Origin: Pseudomonadota bacterium
Lineage (GTDB): Bacteria > Pseudomonadota > Alphaproteobacteria > Rhodospirillales > Magnetospirillaceae
Length of the DNA stretch: 42,692 nt
Direction of reading: 5' to 3'
Assembly (NCBI GenBank): GCA_023458315.1
Contig: JAEXAH010000057.1
Location: 1 to 42,692 of the forward strand
Shown here: piece by piece, positions 25,712 to 33,630 of the stretch
Position numbering within the stretch: position 1 is the first letter of the stretch
Layout: the number at the start of each line of letters is the position of its first letter
Notes under the pieces: generated by a model
Seen by the model: the letters and a program-made list of their open reading frames with translations, nothing else
What the model was told of the DNA's origin: nothing
Databases searched by the model: none
Program-made: the position numbers and the translations under genes

Positions 25712-26833
25712 TCATGGCCGGTCCACGCCGTCCCGTTCCTCCAGAAGGCGCGTGGTCATCCGCCAAAGGGCGGTGGCGTCGGCCACATTGCCCGGCCGCA
25801 GGTCGGCATGGGCCAGATTGTCCAGCAGGGTCAGCTCGGCCTTGGGCGCGCGGCGGGCCAGGGTGACGGATTGCGTCCACGGCACGATGCGGTCGTCGCG
25901 GCCATGCACCAGCAACAGCCGTGCCCGCAGGGCCGACAGGTCGCGGCCGCCCGGGTCCAGGGCGGCGATCTCGGCGCGGATGGCGGGCGGCAGCGCCTGG
26001 ATCAGCGCCGCGACGCGCTCGGGCTCGGTGTTGTCCAGCAACGCCATCACCGCCTTGCCCTGTGGCCGCAATTTGGCGGTCAGGTCGGCGATGTCGGCCG
26101 CTTCGTCGGCCATGCGGCGGTCGGCGATGGCGGCCAGCAGGGCGCGGTCGCCGCTGTCGTCCAGACGCTTGGCGTTGGCCTTGACGAACACCCATTTGCC
26201 ATAGGCGTTGGGCGTGGCGTGGTCCCAGGGCTGGTCCGGCGCCGCGCGGTGGGCGCCGGTGGTGAAAAAGGTGGTCAGCGCCGTCAAATCGTGCGGCGCG
26301 CCGATGGCGGCGACGAAGCCCAGGCGCGGTTCTTCCAACGCCGCCAGCAGGGCGGGGACGGCGCCATAGGACACGGCGGCCACGCCCACCCGCGCCATGT
26401 GCCGTTCCGTCAGCAGGAAGCGGGCGGCGTCCAGGATGGGCTGGCGGTCGGCGGCCGAGATTTCCTGGGCGCGCAGGCTGGCGATGTCGGGCACCAGCAC
26501 CACGAAGCGGGCGCGGGCCAGGGTTTGGGCCAGCGCCACCAGCCGGGGATCGTCCTTGCCGTCGCGGGCGGCGCCGGGCACCAGCACCAGCCCGGCCCCG
26601 GCCTTGTCGCCGGGCAGGTACAGGTCGCCGGTCAGGCGGCGGCCGCCGATCTCGACGCTCAGCTTCTGGCGGTCGGGGCGCGGGGTCAGGCGCTTGAACA
26701 GGCCGGGCGCCACCCCGGCGCGCAGATCGGCCAGCACCAGCGCCGCCTCGACCGGGCGCGGCGACCAGCCCGACCAGAACCCGGCCGCCAGCACGGCGCC
26801 GATCAGCAACAGCAGGACGGCAAGACGTTTCAT
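25712..26833 (-). CDS. Membrane-anchored or secreted alpha/beta hydrolase
   Basis: 373 aa from MKRLAVLLLLIGAVLAAGFW, an N-terminal signal/anchor segment. Alpha/beta-hydrolase landmarks: strand GLVLVPGA(ARDGKDD), a nucleophile-elbow-like GVAAVSYGAVPALL (Ser in SYG), acid region RLLLVHGRDDRIVPW, and His in LLDNLAHADLRPG. The elbow is A-V-S-Y-G, a G-x-S-x-G variant with Ala in the first position. It resembles dienelactone-hydrolase/acyl-peptidase-like esterases; the substrate is unknown. The ATG overlaps the stop of the upstream coiled-coil membrane protein (ATGA), giving a two-gene operon. Confidence 0.8.
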   Translation of the reverse strand: MKRLAVLLLLIGAVLAAGFWSGWSPRPVEAALVLADLRAGVAPGLFKRLTPRPDRQKLSVEIGGRRLTGDLYLPGDKAGAGLVLVPGAARDGKDDPRLVALAQTLARARFVVLVPDIASLRAQEISAADRQPILDAARFLLTERHMARVGVAAVSYGAVPALLAALEEPRLGFVAAIGAPHDLTALTTFFTTGAHRAAPDQPWDHATPNAYGKWVFVKANAKRLDDSGDRALLAAIADRRMADEAADIADLTAKLRPQGKAVMALLDNTEPERVAALIQALPPAIRAEIAALDPGGRDLSALRARLLLVHGRDDRIVPWTQSVTLARRAPKAELTLLDNLAHADLRPGNVADATALWRMTTRLLEERDGVDRP

Positions 26834-27321
26834 AACGGCCCCATTTCCTCCATGCGCTCTTTCAGGCGCTCGTGCTTCTTGCGCAGGGATTCCTCCATGC
26901 GCTTGATGCGGCGGTCCAGGTCCTCGATATTGCCCAGGCGCTCGACCCGCTTGTGGCGCACCCAGCGGCGGCCCAGGCGGCTGATGCCCCATTCGGCGGT
27001 GACGAAGAACAGCGCCGCCCCGGCCACCAGCGCCACCAAGGCGGCGATGCCGCCATAGGCGCGGTCCACCGCCACCACGGCGCCCCAGAAACCGATGCTG
27101 ACCAGCGACGCCGCCCCCACCACCAGCACCCGGTTGACGGCGCGGTCGTGGTCGGCGGCGCGCTTTTCCGCGGCGCGCAGGGTGTTGACGATTTCCTCGC
27201 GTGCGATGGATTGCCAGGTGCGGAAGGACATGCCCTTGACCGTCCGGTTCTCGCGGATGGTCTGCTCCAGCTTACGCACAAGATAATCGGCCTGTTGTTC
27301 CGGCGTCGGCCCCTCGGCCAT
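26830..27321 (-). CDS. Hypothetical two-helix membrane protein with C-terminal coiled coil
   Basis: 163 aa. N-terminal charged helical region (QQADYLVRKLEQTIRENRTVKGMSFRTWQSIAREEIVNTL), two transmembrane segments (VLVVGAASLVSIGFWGAVVAV and GGIAALVALVAGAALFFV), then a highly charged C-terminal coiled coil (ERLGNIEDLDRRIKRMEESLRKKHERLKER). Not a family I can name. Overlaps the hydrolase gene by 4 bp and is divergent from the TauE-type gene. The layout suggests a membrane scaffold or an oligomerising partner of the hydrolase, which is inference only. Confidence 0.72.
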   Translation of the reverse strand: MAEGPTPEQQADYLVRKLEQTIRENRTVKGMSFRTWQSIAREEIVNTLRAAEKRAADHDRAVNRVLVVGAASLVSIGFWGAVVAVDRAYGGIAALVALVAGAALFFVTAEWGISRLGRRWVRHKRVERLGNIEDLDRRIKRMEESLRKKHERLKERMEEMGPL

Positions 27322-27396
27322 GCATGCGTCCCCAGCGTCGTTTCCAGGCGGCGTAGTCTAGCACCCCTTGGCGAAAGCGCGTATATGCCGGGGATC

Positions 27397-28218
27397 ATGA
27401 CCGATATCTCGCAATTGCTTCCCTTCGCCGCCCTGCTGCTGGTGGCTGGCGCCGGTGCCGGCATCATCGCCGGGTTGCTGGGCGTCGGCGGCGGCATCGT
27501 CGTCGTGCCGGTGCTGTTCCATCTGTTCAGCCATCTCGGCGTGGACGAAGCCATCCGCATGCAGGTGGCGGTGGGTACCTCGCTGGCCACCATCGTCGCC
27601 ACCGCCTGGTCCTCGGCCCGCGCCCATTACCGGCGCGGCACCGTCGACCGCGATTTCCTGCGCGGCTATGGCCCCTATATCGTGGTCGGCGTGCTGCTGG
27701 GCTCGTCCGTCGCCGCCTTGGTCAAGGGACCGGCGCTGACCCTGGTCTTCGCCGTGGTGGCGCTGGTGGTGGCGCTGCAATTGTCCTTCGGCAGCCCGAC
27801 CTGGAAACTGGGCGAGCACCTGCCCACCGGCCCGGCCCGCGCCGCCATCGGCACCGTGATCGGCGCGCTGTCGTCCATGATGGGCATCGGCGGTGGCACC
27901 ATGACCGTGCCGCTGATGACCATGTACGGCATTCCGGTTCATCGCGCGGTGGGCACGGCGGCGGCCACCGGCTTCATGATCGGCGTGCCGGGCATGCTGG
28001 GGTTCATGGTCGGCGGCTGGCACGCCGCCAACCTGCCGCCCGGCAGTCTGGGATTCGTCAGTCTGGCCGGTCTGGCGCTGGTGGCGCCGACCTCGGTGCT
28101 GTGCGCGCCGCTGGGGGCGCGGCTGGCCCATCGCCTGGACACCAAGGTGCTGAAGCGGGTGTTCGCGCTGTTCCTGGCCTTCACCTCGGCCCGCATGTTC
28201 CTGGTGGTCTTCACCTGA
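27397..28218 (+). CDS. TauE/SafE family sulfite/organosulfonate exporter-like protein
   Basis: 273 aa from MTDISQLL (ATG at 27397); an ATG four codons earlier is also possible and neither has a strong ribosome site. Eight to nine transmembrane segments in two repeats, each with the family glycine motif: GIIAGLLGVGGGIVVVPVLF and SSMMGIGGGTMTVPLMT. The family moves small anions such as sulfite or sulfoacetate, but most members are uncharacterised. Divergent from the coiled-coil/hydrolase pair with only ~75 nt between. A G/C-rich imperfect inverted repeat follows in 28219-28346. Confidence 0.85.
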   Translation: MTDISQLLPFAALLLVAGAGAGIIAGLLGVGGGIVVVPVLFHLFSHLGVDEAIRMQVAVGTSLATIVATAWSSARAHYRRGTVDRDFLRGYGPYIVVGVLLGSSVAALVKGPALTLVFAVVALVVALQLSFGSPTWKLGEHLPTGPARAAIGTVIGALSSMMGIGGGTMTVPLMTMYGIPVHRAVGTAAATGFMIGVPGMLGFMVGGWHAANLPPGSLGFVSLAGLALVAPTSVLCAPLGARLAHRLDTKVLKRVFALFLAFTSARMFLVVFT

Positions 28219-28346
28219 CGCTCCCCCCGCTCCTCCGCTCCGCTGCCCGGGTGGATGACGGCGAAGGTCCCGGGGGGGCGGAAGGCGGAGGAGGCGGGGC
28301 GCGGACGGGGGGCTCAGTCCCGTCCGGCGTCGGGGCGACCGGCAAC
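28219..28346. other. G/C-rich inverted-repeat spacer between convergent genes
   Basis: CCCCGCTCCTCCGC near the TauE stop is mirrored, with small differences, by GCGGAGGAGGCGGGG about 50 nt later, around a region with CCCGGG-type palindromes. It lies between convergent genes and could act as a bidirectional 3' structure. No T-tract and no small ORF. Confidence 0.4.
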
Positions 28347-29033
28347 TCAACCGTTGCGCCAGTCCATCCCCTCTTTTTGCGACATGGGCATTCTGATGCG
28401 CGTCGGCAAGGGTTGCGGCGGCGGCGGATTGGCCGAACGTTCCAATCGCCGTTCCGGCCCGGCATAGCGGGCGTCGTCGCCGCCCCGCCGGTCGGCGCGG
28501 CGGATCTGGCTGCGGCGTTCGCTGCCGTCCCACGCCAGGTGGTGACGGCGGCGGTCGGGGCCGAAATAGGTGTCGCTGGCCACGAACGGGCGCGGCGCCT
28601 TGACGATGGCGCGCAGCCGCCCGGCCACCACTTCCTTGGAAAACGGCCGCAGCATGAATTCGGTGGCCCCGGCATCGCGGGCGCGCATCACGTCCTGGGG
28701 GCCGCCATAGGACGCCACCACCACCACCGGCACATAGCGTTCCGGGCTGGCCGGGCCGCGCAGCAGGCGCAGCACGCCGGGGGCGTCGATGGCGTCGGAC
28801 CAGTCCAGGAACACGGCGTTGATGCCGCCCTTGCCCAATTCGGCCCAGGCTTCGTCCAGTTGCGGGACGCTGACCACCCGGTCGCAATGCAGATCGACCA
28901 GCATGTCGTGCAGCAGGCGGCGGTTGTTGAGCGACGGGTCGATGATCAGCGCGCGGCAGCCGGAAAAGCCGTTGCCCCGGCCCATGGACATCAGGCTGAC
29001 TTCCGGCCCCATGCGGCGGATGAGCGAATCCAT
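28347..29033 (-). CDS. Response regulator with atypical receiver and arginine-rich tail
   Basis: 228 aa, GGGGAGG ribosome site 6 nt upstream. The receiver domain spans about 25-145: acid D32 (LIIDPSLNN), candidate phospho-acceptor D77 in AVFLDWSDA, and ATEFMLRPFSKE where the near-invariant lysine of K-P is replaced by Arg129. A C-terminal ~80-aa tail is rich in D-R-R and E-R-R motifs (GPDRRRHHLAW, GSERRSQIRRADRRGG, GPERRLERS) and ends without a known output domain. The tail could bind nucleic acid or a partner. The Lys-to-Arg change may alter phosphorylation or signal relay. Confidence 0.8.
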   Translation of the reverse strand: MDSLIRRMGPEVSLMSMGRGNGFSGCRALIIDPSLNNRRLLHDMLVDLHCDRVVSVPQLDEAWAELGKGGINAVFLDWSDAIDAPGVLRLLRGPASPERYVPVVVVASYGGPQDVMRARDAGATEFMLRPFSKEVVAGRLRAIVKAPRPFVASDTYFGPDRRRHHLAWDGSERRSQIRRADRRGGDDARYAGPERRLERSANPPPPQPLPTRIRMPMSQKEGMDWRNG

Positions 29034-29148
29034 GCGAGCCTCCCCATCCTGTGGGCTCTCTGGACGCTATTCTAGCGCGTGTGCGTATGTCGCGGCCGCG
29101 CCGATCGCGCGCGGCTCGTATTCCCCAGGCGCCGGTCTGGGTTTATGT

Positions 29149-30762
29149 TTAGCCCTCGCCGGTCTTCAACTCGGCGGGGGCGCGGAAGGTGAAGTTGGCG
29201 GCGGCGGCCTGCACCGCCGCGCGGGCGCGGGCCAGCCGTCGCTTCAGATCCTCGGGCAGCCGGTTTTCGCCGCCGCCGGCGCGGGCGATCTCCACCAGCG
29301 AGGGCACGCCCTTTTCGCCGCCGGTGATACGGCCGCCGCCGCGCTCGGCAGCATGCAGCAGATCGTGGATCAGGGTGCGCTTGCACGCCAGCACCGCCTG
29401 ACGCGCCCCGGCCAGCGCCGCCTCGGCGCCCTCGGGGGCGAAGATTGTGACGCGGTGGTGCGGGTCGATGCCGTGCGGCAGCAGGTGGCCATAGGCCGAC
29501 AATTCCACCTCGATACCGGCGGGGGCCAGTTCGCGGGCCAGGGCGCGGATGGCGGCGCGGTAATCCACATAGGCGGCCAGCACGTCGGAAATGGCGCCGG
29601 TATCGGCGGGCGCCGCCAGGTTGACGTCGGTCGAGGTGGTCCAGGGCTTCAACTTGCCCTCGGGCTTGACGCGGGCCTTGGTGCGGGCCATGTCGGGCGC
29701 GCCCTCGCGGATGGCGCGGAAGGTTTCCATTTCCTGGCCCGAGGAAAAGCCGACGCCGTATTCGATCATCACGCCGCCGATGGTTTCCGTCTCGGGGTCC
29801 ATCAGCGAGAACAGCACGTCGTCGATGCTTTGCTCGGACCAGCCGGTGATGCAGGCCAGTTGGTCGGCGCCCGCGTAGTCGCACGATTGCAGCAGGCCCT
29901 GGGCCTTGGTGCGGGCGGGTTCCGGCGCGTGCTCGACAAAGGCTTCCAGGGAATCGCGGCTGACCAGTTCGACGCCGTTGACCACGGTGTCGTTGTTGCC
30001 CAGGCGGCCGCCCGCCCCCGGCAGGCTGATGCGGGTCCACGGGTCCAGATAGGCCAGCAGGCCCGCCACCGAATCCACGTCCGATCCCTGCACCGGCAGC
30101 ACCAGCCCGAATTCCGAGGCGGGAACCTCGTAATAGCGGAACACCGCCGCCGCCACCATGCCGGTCCAGCCCTGCATGCCCTCGACCAGATCCAGGTCGT
30201 CGCCGGTCAGCACGCGGGCCGGGCCGCCATCGGCCACCACCACGGCGTCCAGGGTGGTGCTGGGGCGCATGCGCATGGGGCCCATGGCGCCGGTGGCGAC
30301 CACGCCGCCCACATAGGCGGAACCGATGCTGGTCAAATCCACCAGCACGCGGGCGGTGGGGCTGACCTGTTCCGCCAGGAAGGCGTTGACCTGGGTGAAG
30401 GTCAGTCCGGCGCCCGCCGCCACCAGGCCCGCGGCGGTGTCCACGGCGATCTGGTTGGTCTGCAAATGCTCGGGCGGGGTGCCGTCGGCGACGCGTTCGG
30501 GCTCGACCGCGCCCTTGGGGCGGATGGCGGCGACCCCGGCGAAGCCCGCCACCTGCTCGGGCTTGTAATCGAACGAGCCGATGGCGCTGGTCAGGCCGCC
30601 GGTGGGCATGATCGCATAATTCTGCGCCACCGCCTGCGCCACGGCGCCGACGATGTCGGATGTCACCAGCACCACCGCATCCACCGCCCGGCCGCCGTCA
30701 TCGGCAAGCTCGGCACGGGGAAGGCTGGCGAAATCGACGGGCTGCGCGGATGCCGTTGTCAT
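29149..30762 (-). CDS. FAD-binding oxidoreductase (FAD_binding_4-like)
   Basis: 537 aa from MTTASAQPV; an ATG 16 codons earlier is possible and neither start has a clear ribosome site. The N-terminal region fits a PCMH-type FAD-binding fold: VVLVTSDIVGAVAQAVAQNYAIMPTGGLTSAIG, then DLTSIGSAYVGGVVATGAMGPMRMRPSTTLDAVVV. The C-terminal half (YVDYRAAIRALARELAPAGIEVELSAYGHLLPHGIDPHHRVTIF) resembles FAD-oxidase C-terminal domains related to D-lactate dehydrogenase and glycolate oxidase. The usual GGGT motif appears as TGGLTS. Cytoplasmic, no signal peptide. The substrate is not deducible; likely a 2-hydroxyacid or similar. Confidence 0.75.
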   Translation of the reverse strand: MTTASAQPVDFASLPRAELADDGGRAVDAVVLVTSDIVGAVAQAVAQNYAIMPTGGLTSAIGSFDYKPEQVAGFAGVAAIRPKGAVEPERVADGTPPEHLQTNQIAVDTAAGLVAAGAGLTFTQVNAFLAEQVSPTARVLVDLTSIGSAYVGGVVATGAMGPMRMRPSTTLDAVVVADGGPARVLTGDDLDLVEGMQGWTGMVAAAVFRYYEVPASEFGLVLPVQGSDVDSVAGLLAYLDPWTRISLPGAGGRLGNNDTVVNGVELVSRDSLEAFVEHAPEPARTKAQGLLQSCDYAGADQLACITGWSEQSIDDVLFSLMDPETETIGGVMIEYGVGFSSGQEMETFRAIREGAPDMARTKARVKPEGKLKPWTTSTDVNLAAPADTGAISDVLAAYVDYRAAIRALARELAPAGIEVELSAYGHLLPHGIDPHHRVTIFAPEGAEAALAGARQAVLACKRTLIHDLLHAAERGGGRITGGEKGVPSLVEIARAGGGENRLPEDLKRRLARARAAVQAAAANFTFRAPAELKTGEG

Positions 30763-30908
30763 GGTCCGACGGTCTTCGGTGCCTGGTTTGGAAAAAGAGG
30801 CGCGGACCATAACACCAACGGCCCGGCGGAATAAACCCTTCTATGACAGTCATTTCGTCGGTGCGGCCATGCGCCCCCATCGCCCCGACCCGGGCGGGTC
30901 GGGTGCGC

Positions 30909-32144
30909 TTACCCCAACAGGCGGGAGACGGCATGGATGGCCAGTCCGACGCAGCCGCCGACCAGGGTGCCGCTGAGGCGGATGTATTGCAGGTCGCGGC
31001 CCACATGCAGTTCCAGCTTGTCGGCCATGGTGCGGGCGTCCCAGCGCGCCACCACGCTGGCGATGAAATCGCCGATGGCGGCGCGGTTGGGCACCGCCAG
31101 CCGTTCCACCATGCGGCGCAGCCAGCGGTTCAGCACGGCACGCGGATGCGGGTCGTCGTCCAGCCGCGCCGCCAGGGTGGACAGCAGGCGTTCCAGGGCG
31201 GGGACCAGGGCGGCGCCGTCTTCGGCCAGGGCGGCGCGCAGGCGGTGCTTGGCCGCCTCCCAGCCGTCGTCCAGCGCCGCCTGCACGGCGGGATGGGCCA
31301 GGATTTCGGCCTTGATGGCCTCGCCCTGGCGGTGCAAATCGGGGTCCTGGGCCAGTCGGCGGCACAGTTCCACCGCCGAAGCCTCGAACTCGGCCCGCCA
31401 CGGATGGGCGGGATCGCGCAATTCCGTCAGCAGATCGCGCGAGCCGTCCACCACCTTGTCGGCCAGCTTGCGATCCAGCCAGCCGGGCAGCCAGCGCCAG
31501 GAATGGCCGGACACCTGCTGGCGCACGCCGTCGGCATGGCCGTCCAGGAACGCCTGGGCGCCGTCCAGGAAGCGGTCGAACAGGGCGTGGTGATGGCCGC
31601 CCGCCACCAGAACCGCCAGCACCCGCGCCGCCAGCGGCGCCGCCGGAACCGTCGCCAGGGAATCGGCCAGGCTGCGGCGGGCGAAGGCGGCGGCCTCGGG
31701 GCCGTCCAGCGCGTCCACCAGGGCGGGGGCCAGGGCGGCGGCGCGCTGCGCCAGTTTGTGCGTGGTTTCCGGCTGTCCCAGCCATGCCGCCAGCCGGGCG
31801 GCGACGTCCAGCCGCTCCAGCCGTTCGCCCACCAGTCCCGGCGCCAGGAAGTTGTTGGCCATGAAATCGCCCAGCGCCCGGCCGATGCGGTCCTTGTTGC
31901 GCGGGATGATGGCGGTGTGGGGGATGGGCAGGCCCAAGGGGCGGCGGAACAGCGCCACCACCGCGAACCAATCGGCGATGGCGCCGACCATGGCGGCCTC
32001 GGCAAAGGCGCGCAGGGCGTCCAGCCGCAACAGGGTGGCGGTGACGAACAACGCCGCCATCAGCACCAGCAGGCCCAGCGCCAGCATCTTCATGCGGCGC
32101 AGGCGGGCGGCGGCGGTGTTGGAATCGGCGGGCAGCGGAACCAT
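30909..32144 (-). CDS. DUF445 family membrane protein (YjiN-like)
   Basis: 411 aa from the ATG at 32144. The N-terminal hydrophobic stretch MKMLALGLLVLMAALFVTATLL is followed by the family hallmark FAEAAMVGAIADWFAVVALFRRPLGLPIPHTAIIPRNKDRIG. A long helical middle follows, then a C-terminal hydrophobic LSGTLVGGCVGLAIHAVSRLLG, giving membrane anchors at both ends. DUF445 proteins are inner-membrane and of unknown function. A hairpin CCCGACCC-GGGC-GGGTCGGG (30884-30903) follows the stop. Divergent from the GNAT/FemAB-like gene with only 33 nt between. Confidence 0.88.
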   Translation of the reverse strand: MVPLPADSNTAAARLRRMKMLALGLLVLMAALFVTATLLRLDALRAFAEAAMVGAIADWFAVVALFRRPLGLPIPHTAIIPRNKDRIGRALGDFMANNFLAPGLVGERLERLDVAARLAAWLGQPETTHKLAQRAAALAPALVDALDGPEAAAFARRSLADSLATVPAAPLAARVLAVLVAGGHHHALFDRFLDGAQAFLDGHADGVRQQVSGHSWRWLPGWLDRKLADKVVDGSRDLLTELRDPAHPWRAEFEASAVELCRRLAQDPDLHRQGEAIKAEILAHPAVQAALDDGWEAAKHRLRAALAEDGAALVPALERLLSTLAARLDDDPHPRAVLNRWLRRMVERLAVPNRAAIGDFIASVVARWDARTMADKLELHVGRDLQYIRLSGTLVGGCVGLAIHAVSRLLG

Positions 32145-32177
32145 CTTCAAACCGCAAGGTCAGCGAAGGGAGGGGGA

Positions 32178-33320
32178 ATGCTGGGCGTCCATCTTGTCGG
32201 CAGTATGGCGGAAATCGACGCGGCGGCCTGGGATGCCTGCATGGGCGACGGCAATCCCTTTGGCCGCCATGCCTTCCTGGCGGCGCTGGAGCAATCGGGC
32301 TCGGCCTGCGCCGAAACCGGCTGGCTGCCGCGCCACATGCTGGTCAAGGACGATGCCGGGGCCGTGCTGGCCTGTGTGCCGCTGTACCTCAAGACCCATT
32401 CCTATGGCGAATACGTCTTCGATTGGGGCTGGGCGGAAGCTTACGGCCGGGCGGGCGGCCGATACTATCCCAAACTGCAATGCGCGGTGCCGTTCGTGCC
32501 CGTCACCGGGGCGCGGCTGGGCCTGCATCCCCAGGCCCCGGCCGGGCTGGCGGAACAATTGCCCGCCGCTCTGGCCGAGGTGGCGCAGGCGTTGGCGGTG
32601 TCGTCGCTGCACGTCACCTTTCCCCCCGAGGCTCAGGCCGATCTGCTGGAACAAGGCGGTTTTCTGCGTCGTCTGGGCTGCCAATATCATTGGCGCAACG
32701 ACGGCTATGGTGATTTCGAGGATTTCCTGGCGGCGTTGTCGTCGCGCAGGCGCAAACAGGTGCGCAAGGAACGGGCGGCGGTGGCGGCCTCGGGCCTGAC
32801 GGTGCGGACCCTGGTGGGCGACGACGTCAAGGCGCGCCATTGGGACGCCTTTCACCGTTTCCATCAGGCGGTGGTGGACCGCAAATGGGGCTCGGCCTAT
32901 CTGACCCGCGATTTCTTCGATCGGCTGTCGCAATCGGAACTGGCCGGGTCGGTGGTGCTGGTGTGGGCCGAGGACGACGGCGACCCGGTGGCCGCCGCCT
33001 GGAACATGCTGGGCGGCGACACCCTGTACGGCCGCACCTGGGGCTGCGGGCGGCAGGTGCCGTTCCTGCATTTCGAGGCATGCTATTACCGCGCCCTGGA
33101 TTTCGCCATCGCCCACAAGCTGGCGCGGGTCGAGGCCGGAGCCCAGGGCGAGCACAAGGTGGCGCGCGGCTATCTGCCGGTGGCCACCCATTCCGCCCAT
33201 TGGATCGCCGATCCCCGGCTGGCCCAGGCGGTGGCCCGCGCCGTGGCGGCCGAGCGGCGGCAGGTCGAGGCCCACATGGCCGCCCTGGCCGACGAGTCGC
33301 CGTTCCGGTCTGGCGTGTGA
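32178..33320 (+). CDS. FemAB/GNAT-like acyltransferase (COG3146 type)
   Basis: 380 aa, ATG at 32178 with a strong GGGAGGGGG ribosome site. Family features: WDACMGDGNPFGRHAFLAALEQSGSAC, the basic SSRRRKQVRKERAA block, DAFHRFHQAVVDRKWGSAYLTRDFF, and EAGAQGEHKVARGYLPVATHSAHW, the signature region of the COG3146 group. These proteins have tandem acyltransferase (FemAB/GNAT) folds and are annotated as peptidoglycan-related or N-acetyltransferases; the activity is unproven. Cytoplasmic. The stop codon overlaps a GTGAC-N4-GTCAA dyad that may belong to the downstream Crp/Fnr circuit. Confidence 0.85.
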   Translation: MLGVHLVGSMAEIDAAAWDACMGDGNPFGRHAFLAALEQSGSACAETGWLPRHMLVKDDAGAVLACVPLYLKTHSYGEYVFDWGWAEAYGRAGGRYYPKLQCAVPFVPVTGARLGLHPQAPAGLAEQLPAALAEVAQALAVSSLHVTFPPEAQADLLEQGGFLRRLGCQYHWRNDGYGDFEDFLAALSSRRRKQVRKERAAVAASGLTVRTLVGDDVKARHWDAFHRFHQAVVDRKWGSAYLTRDFFDRLSQSELAGSVVLVWAEDDGDPVAAAWNMLGGDTLYGRTWGCGRQVPFLHFEACYYRALDFAIAHKLARVEAGAQGEHKVARGYLPVATHSAHWIADPRLAQAVARAVAAERRQVEAHMAALADESPFRSGV

Positions 33321-33330
33321 CCTTGGTCAA
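33317..33330. promoter_or_regulatory. Crp/Fnr-type dyad 1 (GTGAC-N4-GTCAA)
   Basis: GTGAC-CTTG-GTCAA: one mismatch from the TTGAC-N4-GTCAA dyads found 34 and 224 bp downstream. It overlaps the stop codon of the acyltransferase gene. Matches the core TGA-N6-TCA layout of Fnr/FixK sites. Confidence 0.4.
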
Positions 33331-33363
33331 GAAATGACGAATCCGTGAAGAAGTCGGGACGAG

Positions 33364-33377
33364 TTGACGGAAGTCAA
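33364..33377. promoter_or_regulatory. Crp/Fnr-type dyad 2 (TTGAC-N4-GTCAA)
   Basis: TTGAC-GGAA-GTCAA, perfect 5-bp arms (6 bp with the flanking G/C). Fits the TTGA-N6-TCAA layout of Fnr/FixK sites. In RNA it would also form a tight stem with a GGAA tetraloop, which is the main alternative reading. It lies upstream of a strong terminator with no ORF between. Confidence 0.5.
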
Positions 33378-33497
33378 CGAAGCGGCCGGTGAAATGAGGC
33401 ATGGTCACGTCATACCCAATTGACGCTCTGCCGAACGCGCCGGGTACACAGGCCGGGTCCGATATCCCCCTCAAGTCGGACCCGGCCTATTTTATTT
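33378..33497 (+). ncRNA. Candidate small RNA ending in a strong terminator
   Basis: Between dyad 2 and the terminator at 33450-33497 there is no ORF, yet the terminator is one of the strongest in the window and lies 130 nt after the acyltransferase stop. A promoter placed by dyad 2 would give an RNA of roughly 80-100 nt. No promoter hexamers can be fixed with confidence, and the terminator may simply end the acyltransferase mRNA with a long 3' UTR. Confidence 0.3.
33450..33497 (+). terminator. Strong intrinsic terminator upstream of Crp/Fnr gene
   Basis: Perfect 13-bp stem AGGCCGGGTCCGA / TCGGACCCGGCCT with a 13-nt loop, followed by ATTTTATTT. It isolates the Crp/Fnr gene from upstream transcription. 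The 310-nt gap 33321-33630 otherwise holds only the three dyads described separately. Confidence 0.85.
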
Positions 33498-33553
33498 CCA
33501 TCCCCCCTATTCTTTAGAAGCAGACGGACTTCACCGTTTGCGCCCGCCTGATC

Positions 33554-33567
33554 TTGACCGGGGTCAA
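33554..33567. promoter_or_regulatory. Crp/Fnr-type dyad 3 (TTGAC-N4-GTCAA) at crp/fnr promoter
   Basis: TTGAC-CGGG-GTCAA, arms of 6 bp (TTGACC/GGTCAA). It lies 64 bp before the regulator's ATG; an AATACT at 33594-33599 could be the -10, placing the dyad about 45 bp upstream of the start site, a normal activator position. Autoregulation by the encoded protein is the simplest reading. Confidence 0.5.
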
Positions 33568-33630
33568 ATTCTTCGGCCTGCCCGCTGAGGTGGAATACTG
33601 GAAAACACCTGTCGGGGAGGAGTGCTGGTC

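Noticed and set aside
32144..32150. TTG start two codons upstream for the DUF445 gene
   Set aside because: The ATG at 32144 is directly in frame, and no ribosome site favours the TTG.
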